A DNA stretch of 64,000 nucleotides from Opisthorchis felineus. Taxonomy: Eukaryota > Platyhelminthes > Trematoda > Opisthorchiida > Opisthorchiidae. The stretch is from positions 70,481-134,480 of the forward strand of contig SJOL01002741.1 in NCBI GenBank assembly GCA_004794785.1. Reading direction: 5' to 3'. Positions 25,801 through 38,100 of this stretch are shown in pieces; the stretch's first letter is position 1; every line of letters begins with the position of its first letter. Below the pieces are notes generated by a model that saw only the letters and a program-made list of their open reading frames with translations, did not search any database and was not told the DNA's origin. The translations under genes were made by a program, and so were the position numbers.

Positions 25801-28800
25801 GAAAGGGTGGATCCAGGTATATTTGTTAAATCCTAATCGGTTATGTTCGCAAAATTGGCTTTCAGTGTGCTGCTAGTGTGCATGCAGTCGCCACGTGACC
25901 TGGAGGAGTTGGATCGCAGTTCAAGTTGTGTACATCATTTTGACCCAGTTGGGGCTTCAGCCACACATCACCGCATTATCGTGTTCAACGACATGATGAA
26001 TCATCATCAGCCTATCGGTCCAGTCGTATGTGGAAATATCGTCATTTTACACCAACAGACTCAATAGTGTGATGAAGCTCCTAAAATGGGTGGGCGCACC
26101 TCTTAGAGGTGAAACACACGTCAGTATGGGGTTGGATTAGGCTGTCCTTAAAAACTGCCGAAAGTGCTTTCCAAGCTTAAATGAGAAGAACGTTTTTGCT
26201 AGTCCTGCTACCTTCACGAGTTTTGCTCTGTTTGGCATTTTAATGGATCTATAATGGTGCCACGTCCTAAGAATTTTTCACTCCATTTTCCGAGTTCGGA
26301 TTGTTATGCTTTTCATGGGAAACGCAAATGTGCCCCACGGACTCAAATCAGCATGCGTGCACAATCACCAAGTCCAATTTTTCCATAACAGCTTAGTCAT
26401 GCGAATTTATCATTTTACAGCTGTCGCATCGCTGAGGTTGGACAACTTACCCTCTCATTTATCAGGAAATTCCACCACTTTTTAAAAAACTAAATCATAT
26501 CGGGAGACAATTTAATCGAACTTTTAAAAAACCAAACAACAGGTGATGAGGATAGTATTGTTACACGGGAGAGAGGGGAAGTATATCATCGCTTGAGACT
26601 AGTGTGCGGTGAACTGAGGAGCGGAAGAGAATAACCGGCTGTTTGAGGATTCGTTTGTCCAAGCAGGTGCATGAATTTGTCTTCGGAGCCCATATGAGGG
26701 TAGAGTTCTTTCTATATAGAGTTACCATAATTCTCGAAAGGTAGGGAGTGAAGTTCTAACTTTAGAGCCAGACAAGTTAAGTGTAGGTGTGGCGTGGTTT
26801 CTTCAGTGCCTGACAGTTTGCCAGCAATGAGAAGTGTGCTACTTCGAACTTGTCGCGCCGTACGTGAAGTGGTAGAGTTCCGGTAAACCTCGCCGGTCGA
26901 CTCGTCACTGCGTGTTCCAATGACAAGGTTAACATTACTCTCGGCAGAGAAGTTGATGAGCTATAACAAATCCATTTTAGAGGTCATATGATCAAGTCGC
27001 CCACACGAGTCTTGATTCTCCGTAACACAGGGACTGCAAATAACTACGTTGTTTGCTTTCTCCTGAACTTGTGTGTTGTTACAGCGTTTGATGTAGTCGG
27101 TCACTTCAAGTATGGAAAGGGTGTCCCGATTGTGAGAGCAGTGAGAAGCTAATCCGAAGAGGACTCTGTAAAATGCTTCTTTCATGAATTAACATTATCA
27201 AAGAATGCGCCTTCGCTAAATAGCGTAGTGCTAAATGCCACTGGGGGCCCACACGTCCTGCGGTCTTTATTCAGTGTGCGTATCTTGTGTGGAGAGGTGT
27301 GGTTCAGCTGTAGCACCCTTTCGGTGCCTAACTGCCATGCCCCCAGAAGGAAGCACGAGGGGTAGGCTACTGCCAGGTTGCCCAAGCCTAGACAGGGAAG
27401 TCGAGAGGCAGAGGTCGGGTTCGAACCACGGACCTTCCGGTCAGTAAATTCGCGTTCTAACCACTGAGCGATCTCGTCCAACAGATGTGGTTCTGTGATC
27501 GTAGTTTCTTTCTGGAACTATTTCGGATGAGGCTGCTGATGGAAGCAACCTTGCAGAGGGCCTTATCGATCCGCTAATCGGACAACAATCCGGACGAATT
27601 AAGGCAGTTTACGCCTTAAGTTTACGCCTTTTAGTTACAAATATTTCTGACCCTGGCCGAAAAGGTTTCACTGAGTATTTGGGTATTTGAGTATCTGATA
27701 CCATCTGTAATGTATAAAACGCTTTTTTCATGGCTGCCTCAAATGAACACCGGGAGTGTGTATTGTTCTAGATACGTAGTTTTTTTAAATGTTGTTTAGC
27801 AATCTTGACTAAAACACCGAGTGTTGAAGGTGTAATGAGCGATGAACAACTGCGAAGCAGCCACAAAGAAGTGCTCACCTCACTTTTATACCAAATTTTG
27901 TGTGAACTCTTGAAAGCACGTCCTACTAATCCAAAGTGCATGTGAGATTCATTTCAAATAATGGCGACGAAACAGTTTTAGTAAAAAATGGAACCAGTTT
28001 GTTTTTCGTCATATTAGTTTGGTTGGCTTGTAAAAAGCGACTGGTCTGGCGAATGAGCACAACACGTGACTGATGTCCTTGTTGTGTTTAGCACGTATGA
28101 GACCCTTCGTTCAACACACAAGGCAACAAATTATCACCTTTTTAGGTCACCTGACTCCATCTTAATTTGGTATGGCTGGTTTAATTAATGGCGATTGCCA
28201 ACTAACCCCTGTTGTTTTCCGTTGCTGTAGGGAGTGCACTGCTTTCAGCTGGAGAGAGTTACTGGCAACTAACGGAGGCCAAAAAACGTGCCGTGGAGGA
28301 GGCTCGCTTACGTTTCGTCAGTCTGATTTCGGAAACACTGAAGCAAGATATCAAGGAAATCATTGTAAGTGTTGCTATGATGCGCGACTCGGTGGTTAGC
28401 ATTTCCGAAATGTTATCGCATCTCTACCTGTTTGAGCAAGACATCGTCTCTTCCGCTAAGATATGGAAACCTTGCTGTGTTGACCTACGCATTTGTTGTT
28501 CGTTAGAGCGCAACGGTTTTGGTTTTCTGTGATTCCTCACTTGGTTAGTACGTCAGAATTTGTGTGACTAAAGGGTGGAATGTAAAACGGAGCGCAATCA
28601 TTGTCCACTATGCTATTCCCTTGAGCCCGCGGGGATGTTCGATCGTCTCAGACAGCCGATGCTGATTTTTATCAACTTGCAACATCTCCTACGTGGTTCA
28701 AAAGCCTGACCACTCCGGGAAAAAATCCCGTATCAATGCCTCTGAAACATTCCGCGTGGTTTGGGGAGAAGGTCGGCTGAGTAACGCTCAAGTACTAAAC

Positions 28801-31800
28801 ACACTTTTAAAAGCTCCGACCCACGGATTCATTGCACTAGTCGAAGATGCATATGAACAGTGTCTTGCGTGAGGATTCGGTGATGTCCACCCATTCTTAA
28901 ATCCGTGGGCATGACTACTCAAATCGGCTGCCGGTTGATTACCACTATCTGCAATAGCAAGTATACAGTGCCCCCAAGAGAAGCCTCTCCCTGCAAAAAC
29001 GATTAAGATCACTTCACTCCGGTCACGTGACATTATTCCCAGAATTGCTATCTTTTGCGAGATCGCCTTCCAACAGAGATCTTTCTCAATGTCCCCACTG
29101 CACCAAATACCACCTCAACAAAGACCGGGATGGGGAACTTTCGCATTGGGCTTCTATGTATTTTTTATACACCAGTTAGGTATCTGATAATCGTATCAAG
29201 ACAATGTTGTTCATCTGTGTGGAACTACGAATTCCACGTTCTAGACACCGTCTCAAAGTAATTGGAGGTTAATGTGTTGTGCCGCTTTGTGTGTCTCCGT
29301 GACCCATTGGGCCTTGTTACATACAGCAGAGCGGGTTATTGTTGACACCTCCCACCCTCTCTCACTACTATCTCGGAACTCCCTTCCTCAACAGTGTGCT
29401 CAACACCGTCTCTTTCCGCCCAATGAGAGCTTTCAGCACGAACGCTGACATCGAGTTACTTGGAAGCCACCAACCGCAAGACAGCCATGGACTCGCTCAG
29501 GTTAACGATAGAGAACCTTAATCAATGATTGTTGTTCTTTTCGGAGTACGCAACTTGACTCCGATCATGCTATCGTGCGGGCTCCGTTTGCAATTCGCTT
29601 TCCCTTAGCATTACGCATAAACAGAACAGATTCGTTCGGTGAGTTTCTGTAGGTCAACAGCATAGAGCTGATCTACCTGGAAAGTCAATGGAAACGCACA
29701 GCTACGTTGGTGGCGGGGATTGGTTGGAGGTTGAATGGAAACGAGTGAAAAAAGCTATACTCTCAGATTTTAGAATGGTTCGTCCAAGCCATCCGACCAA
29801 ATGAACACTGGATGTAGTGAAAATACTGGTGACCACACAGCGGATATATCAGACGAAACTGTCCGACGTTTCGACCACCGAGGGCGGTTTTTATGACTGA
29901 CATTAAAACACTGTCAAGGTGGTGAACCAGAGCTGTTATGTGTCACTTGTTTGGCGGGAATATCCCATGTTTCACGCCGCCTACGCGCGTGTGTCACACT
30001 ATATGCATGCTTTACACCTGACCTCGAGACCGAGTTGTCGTGTCACCCACGCTGTTTCGTGCCTCCGTCACGTTTTTGTTCGATGGGGTAGGCCGGCTCA
30101 AACAACAGGTAACTCCATCAGACCTGTTAGCACATGAGAACGACGTGTGAGTAACTAGTGGTTCAGCGCAGCACCTCTGCATATATGTCGAGATTTTGCT
30201 GCACCGTATGTACTTTGTCAAATTTGACCCGGTGGTTCTCAGCTATCGCGTGGAGGGAGACAGCTGAGTCAGCTCTAGACACCACTGCGATCAGCAGATC
30301 TTGTTGCTATCAGAAAAGCTATACGAGCAACTGATGACCACGTTGGCGCACGCAGGTCCCTCAAAAGCCGGATAATCAAGACCATGAACAATGAAAGAAC
30401 GCTAAAGAGAAGGGCAAGGATTCTGCTGCAGGCAACAGCCGCGTCCTATTTCAAATGATTCGATCAACTGGCCAGAAAAACACGGATGTCAGTGGAACAG
30501 TTTGTGAAAAGGTGGAACGGCAATTCATTCACAAAATCGTAGGCTTGAGCGAAGGGCTGGGTACTTTAGAGAGCAGCTCAGCTAGCCTCCTTCAACACAA
30601 ACTCTTAAAGAAGCCAACGAACCTGAATGGAAAATCGACACCAGCCCGCCATCAACAACTTAAACCTAGCGTGGAATATCATTCCTCCGACGCAGCAAGG
30701 CACTCGGCCCGATGATCTGCACCCCGCACTCCTAAAGAAGGTGGTGAATCTCGGGTGCACAGTCGGACGACCATACTGCAGAAGATTTGGAACGAAAACA
30801 GAATATCAGCCGAGTGGAACTCCTCGGCCGTCATTCCAGTCTTCAAAAAGGGCGCAAGGATGTCACGTGAAAACCATCGTGGTATCACCGTGGTGTCCTT
30901 CGCATCTAAGGTGCTCTCTGGCATTATTTTGCGCAGATTAATGGATTATCGGGAGAGACAGATTCGTGAGAATCAAGCTGGGTTCCACCCTGGCTGAGGA
31001 TGTGTGAACGGTATCTTTACCTTGAGAAAAGTGCTTGAACAGCGCCACTCTATTAAACGCCCCGCGTTGGACGTCCTTCTTGACGTAAAAGCCATTTTTG
31101 ACTCTGTCGGTCGTCAGAAACTATGGCGGTGTCCGGCGATCAAAGGTGTCCCTTCCAAATTTATATCCCTTATGAGGGCTCTGTATGCGAGCTCCTGTGG
31201 GCGCGTATTAGTACGCAGCAGGCTTTCGCCCGAGTTCACCATGTCCAGTGTGTAAGACCACCATTCTTTCTCAACCTTGTTATTGATGTGTTGCTCGAAA
31301 CTACTGCGCCCGCTTCTGCAACCTCGGGGGTCGAAATGCTTTCGGGGTGTTCGCTCACAGAAGTTTAGTATGAGGAAGATGTTTCTCTCATCGGTTCATA
31401 GATTCTTTTAAGATGCAGGTCGTTTTACGTAACCTAATTAATTTCGCCGTACGGTTTGGTGTGTGTGGTACACTTCACACCTGCAAAATGTAGAGTGCTT
31501 TTACAAGACTGGGTGGGGTCAAACCCACACATCATGCTTGCAGACGGGCCAGTCGACGGTTAAATAAATTTGTTTACTTCGGCTAGTGGCCTTGCTGGAG
31601 ATGACATTACATCTTGGATCGGGAAGGTCAGGGCAGCTTTTGCAGGGGTGATGTCACTTTGTCTGTCAAAGGTAGGGTATACACTGCGGCAGTGCGATCC
31701 ATATTGCTTTATGGATCAGAAACATGGTCTCTACACGCAGAGGACGTGCGAAGGCTGTTAGTGTTGAACATCAGTGTCTCCGAAACATTGGTCGGGTCTG

Positions 31801-34800
31801 GTGGTAACGTCGGATTAGCATTTATGATTTTCTAGGAAAAGGGAAGTCTGCCACGATGAATGAGTTACGGATCATGGGTTACGCTGATTAGGATATACCC
31901 GTCTCGCAGAGCTCTTTTCCCCAGCTCTGTACTAAATGAAAACGACCGAGAGTGTATGACGCGGCAACGAAGTGCGAAAGCACTCACCGGTAAACTGAGT
32001 CGGGCCGACATCTGCCGCATTCCTGGATGAAGACCTCGAGCGTCAACTCATCAGTGCTTAATGACACTGGTAGGCATCACTCAATCACGCTGTCAGTGGC
32101 GCTCGTGCACCGAATTTCTCGCCTTCAATGCATGCCCAGTTTCCCGTCCCCTCAGACCGATATATAATACGAACTAACTGATCATATCATCTCCCCCAGT
32201 GCTTTGTGATATCTCCTCCGCTTTCTCATCTTCGGGCGACCGAAACGGTAGCAGCTGGAAATAACCTACCCTTGATAACCTTGGGTTATAGGTGATAAAC
32301 TGAACTTCCTGTCCAATGTAACAACTACTCTTCTGTTGATATCAGCCTTGTGCATGTCAGTCTTGCGCCCACGTAAGTGCCTACTGGCGTATTATCCCTC
32401 ACGTCTGTCACTTCGCCTCCACTTGTCAGACCTCGTGTCCCTATTTTTTCGCAACCTTTCATAAGTGAACTCTGAAGCAAGCAGGTCGGCAAGCTGCTCT
32501 GGCGTGGAATCTTGATACTTTATCGGGAGGTATTTGCTGCACATCTAAAATCCGAACCCAAGATTCAATTACGGGAACCGGGCTTTCAACATCCTTATCT
32601 ATAGGCTGTCGCCAACGCGCTTCAGATGATCCACTGTGTACTGCATTGGGTTACACCAGCGTCAATCGCAACCGAAACGAAATAAACACCGCCATATGAA
32701 GGTAAGAAACTCGGAGTATGCTGTTTCTGAGGAGAACCAAGCAAGTACTGAATCTCAGATCAGTCATTGTAGCTCCTTGATACAACGTTTTACCCCTTTG
32801 GACGCCGGAGACAACTCACCCAGAGAGTATTCTAGGCGCCAGTTCAAGCATGGTGTGCGGGAGGATGAAGAGACTTGGTGGAATCAGAAGTCCTGGAAAA
32901 TAAAGCAAGGTAGCGTCGCTGGAAATACACATCCTGTTCACAAAACGAACTCCCGAAAAACCGATTCTTAGTGAGACCAAGACAAGAAGCAGCATCCTGA
33001 CCGCTAGGCTGTGTATTCTTGGTAACAATTTAGTTGACCGTCTGTCCCTGTACTCCGGTCTTTAGTTCGACTGGTCCAACTCGATCCATGGTATGTGAGT
33101 TTATACCCTCGCCCACTTTCGGCATTACTAATATGCCTCTACCTCGAGTGGCATGGCAAGATGAGTCCCCACAAGCGTTATTCAAGGACGGTGATGAATC
33201 TTTGTGTCTTACCTTGACTAGGTTGTTGAAACTAATTTGGGAACAAGAATGCGTTTCAACAGTCTGGAGACAGTCAGTCGTTGTACGTTTACTTAAAAGG
33301 GTACCTGAAACGACTGCTCCAATTGTAGGAATATAAATTTCACTCGATTCAATGATACCGTGACGTCTGGTCTCAGCACGTGAGACATAGGCTAGGGAAC
33401 GGCAGGCAGTGAGGCACCAGTGTTCTCATCTGGTGTTGGTGTCAATGGTGGTGATGAATCCCAGACAGTTTCGATCACGTAGGAGATGCATTGACCACAT
33501 CTTCACATTATGTCCAGTGATTGAGCAGCGTCATCCATACCGCCAACCAACAGTGACGGTTTCGCTGACTTCGAAGAAGCCTTCGGCTCTGTGGATAAGT
33601 TGACCCTTCTACATATATCTGGCCAACATGTCATTTATTCTCACAATTCTGGTCGCGTAAGGGTTTGCACTGTGCTTTCGGAAAGTTTCCCCACAACTAG
33701 TGTGGTTCGCCTGGGTTGTCTGTTCTCCCCATTCGGGTGACTCCATCGTGGAGTGCACCCTCCAAGGCACCGTATCGGAAACACCTCGAAAAAGATGTAA
33801 TGGTGATCATGTGTCTGCGCAAGCCACTCTAAATAGAGAATCGGCATGCGCTTTGCGCCTTCAGAGTTCAGGGTCTTGCCTCAGGACTTCCTACTCCTGT
33901 ATACGCTTCTGAACCTTCAAAATGAGGAGCTCTGGTTTGGTGATGATCAAATGATGACGACCAAGGTGCACAGGTGATATTTGCCAACGTATGTCACCCT
34001 TGACGTCAATGAGGGTAAAGAACCGTGTCTACAAAAGGACCGTGAGTGTCCCGTTCTGTGGCCCCTCCTAGCTGAAAAAATCAAACGTCTGTAACTGTTT
34101 GATCACGGATTTCTCCATATTACAACAAGCGCTAACTGGCTGTAGCGTGTACATCATGAAACAGTCCGTAAGTGAGTGCTAGGTGGTGAGTCGGATCCAT
34201 TTTAGCAACAAAGAAGGCTTATCAAATTAGGTTGGTTAGCGCATGTACCACTTATGTCCGACTAAAGAAGGGTCCCAACAATAAGGCATTGTATTATTAT
34301 CCGGATTTAACGTACTCACATTATTAGTTGTTTCTGTGATCGATAGGCGGTTTTTCCCCAATGAATGATCGCTCCAAACTTAGACCGTTTGCTCCGTTTT
34401 CCACGAGTGGTTTGTTCGGGAGACTACTGTGTGTCTCTTCAGCTCTCCCTCCTATCGTGTGTACTGCATTTGTCTCTAAGGGAACATATCCACTATTGTT
34501 TCCAATGCGCGGCATTTCTCAAGTTGTCGGCAATGGAAACTGGTAGCGAGAAACTCGGGTGAGATGGCTCAAGTGGTTAGAGCGCGAATTTACTGACCGG
34601 AAGGTCCGTGGTTCGAACCCGACCTCTGCCTCTCGACTTCCCCTGTCTAGGCTTGGGCAACCTGTCAGTATTCCATCCCTCTTGCTTCCCTCGGGTGGCA
34701 TGGCAGCTAGGCACTGAAAGCGTGCTACAGCTGAACGACTTGCTGCTTCTCAGAATGATATTACCTGCCATATTCTTTCCTTTGAATTCATTCCACTCTC

Positions 34801-35151
34801 TCTGAGAACCATGCTTCACTGTCGTCAGTTTGTTTGATGTCCTCAATCACTCAACCTCGACACTCCCGTTTTATCTTATTTTATCATCTAGGCGTTGCGC
34901 AAGAAGGCTGAAAATCGGCGGTTGACCTACGATGCGGAGCGGTCTAAGGTAGAAAAATGTGAGTTTAACAGTCCATAATATGTGTTTAATTGGTGGTTGG
35001 CTAGTCTGTTTAGGTAGATCTGAACTACACGCATTCCGGATGTGTGCTTGTGTCGCGGGAATACCACAAAATGTCTCGATCACCGTAACCACCTTGTTGG
35101 TGCCGGTTTTGGAGGGTTTCTCATCTCGTATGGCATCCACTTACCTCGTTT

Positions 35152-35182
<31 letters not shown>

Positions 35183-38100
35183 CTGGAGAGTAGCAGTACA
35201 AATGTGTGCTTGTATCTGTTTGATCGATGGTTCTGATTTAGCACATGTTTTTTTCTACTCAACTCTGCTGTTTTCCACATTTAATTGATTTGTTAAACTA
35301 GAGACCACATCTTCGAGTTTTTCTCACCGAACGCCGATTTTAGGCTTGTATACTAATGGGCGCAGCTCAACGCCTTGTAGACAGTAGCGACAGATTAGCC
35401 TATGCGGGGCGATCCGTACTTGGGCCTGTTCGGTTGAAAAGTGTTACTTTCTTCATGGCGTTTTTTCTCATTATCGCGCATCCTAAGAGCTAATAAACCT
35501 CAGAAGCTCATCGATGAATTTCACTGTCACACACGTTTGGGTCTTACACTTCTGGCAACAACTCGTCAATGCTGGTTGAGGTAAGTGCTTTTTTGGCGCA
35601 CCAAATTGCAAGACCCTTCAGTGCCTTATATGTGCAAGCGTTCGCAACAACAGGACTCATCCCTTCCCGGGTTGCGGAAAGACTCCCATCAGGCTTTTCG
35701 CCATTTAGTGGAGCTCGATGGACAAAATGTACAATGAATAACCGACTGTACTGCCTATTGGTGACCCCCTGATTATGCTTAATTGTTGGTTTCTCGTTCG
35801 ATTCTCACATTTTATCGCCACGGGCTCAACGATCGCATGAAGGAAGATGGCCTGGGTGGAACAGACAAACAGTGACAATTGAAAAACAAATACAACCTAA
35901 AACGGGACATTGTATGAATCAGGTCACAAAGTGATCGGTACCAGTGTGGTGATGCTTAGGTCCAAACGAACATAAAGACTGATGGATGAATCTTAAAGCA
36001 ACAGGTATACGGCAGCTGCGGCCTGAAAATGATCTCATCCGTAGTCCATGTTCATTGTCTGGACTCACTGAGTAATACCGACATATTCAAACACTGGTTT
36101 GGTTGACCGGAAAAATCGATTGACCAGATCAGTTCGACTATGGCGTGTGAAACGTCTTCTTCCTTGATTTTTTCTCTCTTCGACTTTGAACATTCGAAAT
36201 TTCAGCAAGTATCACTTAAAGTCCTTTTCACTGAATTTACAATCAATTTCCTTTTGATATTTGGAGGACTAAATCGTGGCGTGCAGTGCACTGAGGCACT
36301 ATTAAAACCCCTTCATCAATGCTGTTTATACCTACTTCTCAGATGCGCTCACCGTGCGAAATACTCATACGCTCAACCAACAGTGATTTAAGTTCGTAAT
36401 TTTTTGTTATCCTTGGGTTTGCTTCAAACTCTGCCCGGCCTTGCCAAGCGGAAATTTCCAAGGTCCACGCAGTTGGTTAAAGAGGTCCCTTACTTTGCAT
36501 TCGTGGGTCAAGGGTGCAGACATCCTCTGTCTACTTCGGGAGCTTGGGTTCTTTTATTGGCTATTGCTTGGGTTATTGATCAATTCTTGAACAGGCAATC
36601 ATGTTAGATCTATTAAACTCTACTACTAAACGCCACTACATAAGAACAAACATACTTGGAGGCAATACCCACCTGAACGCGCACTGATGATGTCTCCTCG
36701 TATGGTATGGTGACGAAACGTATGGAAACCAGTTGCGAAGCTCGGAGATCAGATCAACTGTCAAGTGACCAACAGCCAAAAAAAACCTCTCAAATTTAAC
36801 ACCCTTTTGGTGCGTAGATATCATACCACCCGACGGAAGCACGAGAGCGAAGATACCGCCAGGATGCCCTGGCCCAGACGGGCAGTCGAGATGCCGGGGT
36901 TGGGTTCGAATCACGGACTTTCCGGTCACTAAGTTCGCGCCTGAGCAATCTTGAGCTCAACAGTCAGGAGTTCTCCGCGTTTGTAAAATGCGAACACGAT
37001 GATGTTAAATTTGGCTGACTAGAGTGCGCATGAAGCGTAGGATCAAGTGAGCAGAAAGTCTCATCATCTGCAGTCGAATGGGAGAGATTGAAACTTCTGT
37101 TCTGATAGCAATTGCAGTTTGGATGGTGTGGGGAAAGCCCGACGTTAGCTGAAGTCACCTTGAAGGATCAATTCTCGAGAAGAATGCCACTCTTTGTTTG
37201 ACAGTCGTCATTTGGCTGAACCCGACAGGAAAAAAATCACGCTCAATTCTGCTATCAGGACACATAATACGCACAGTTTGCCATTTGCTGGTGAAGAACA
37301 GGTCGGACAAGTGTTGTTCCAGCATGGTAACGCCTCAATCTTTGCTGTCTAATTAACGATATTTTTTCTCTCGCAGTATGCTTCGCCGATGGACTGTCCC
37401 GTGCACGGAATTGACGTGGCACCGTTCAAAAACATGTGGGACATAGTTGTAACAGGCTTTCCGATACCACGGGAAGACTGAAGAGGGGGACTGAAGAAAT
37501 CGAACTCGAGGCGAAACTTGTGCCACTGAACAAAAGCTATGCAAAAACACTTTCTTTTACAGGAGAACAGTGAATGATGTCATATGCTGGTCTCTACTAA
37601 GTTTGGACCAGTCTCAATAGCATTTCGAACTCTTAGAGCACACATCATGATGCTTTAGGAGTATCAATCCAACTTCACTATAAGTTCCAATCAAAAGCAA
37701 CCTGATCGACAAATGCTTAGAAGTCGAGTGTTACAGACTGAACCGGAACTGAGGCAACCAAGGTAAGACGGGCGTCCTTAATGGTGTTTCGCATACCATA
37801 CTACCATAGTTGCTACCATTAGTCTACCAAAAGGCCGCGAAATCCACTCCCATCCAACACTCGTACGTTACGATAATTCCGAAATATCGGCCTCATTGTT
37901 GACGGACGGTGCGATATTTTGCCTCCGCTACTGTTGGATGGCACCCAATATACAACTCGACCGTCACATTTTGCGTGCCAAAACAGGGGCGATTATGCCA
38001 GTGCTGTATCCTAACCGATTCCGGTTTGATTTGTTTTAGACAGGGGCGAGATGGCTGAGTGGTTAGAGCGCGAATTTACTGACCGGAAGGTCCGTGGTTC

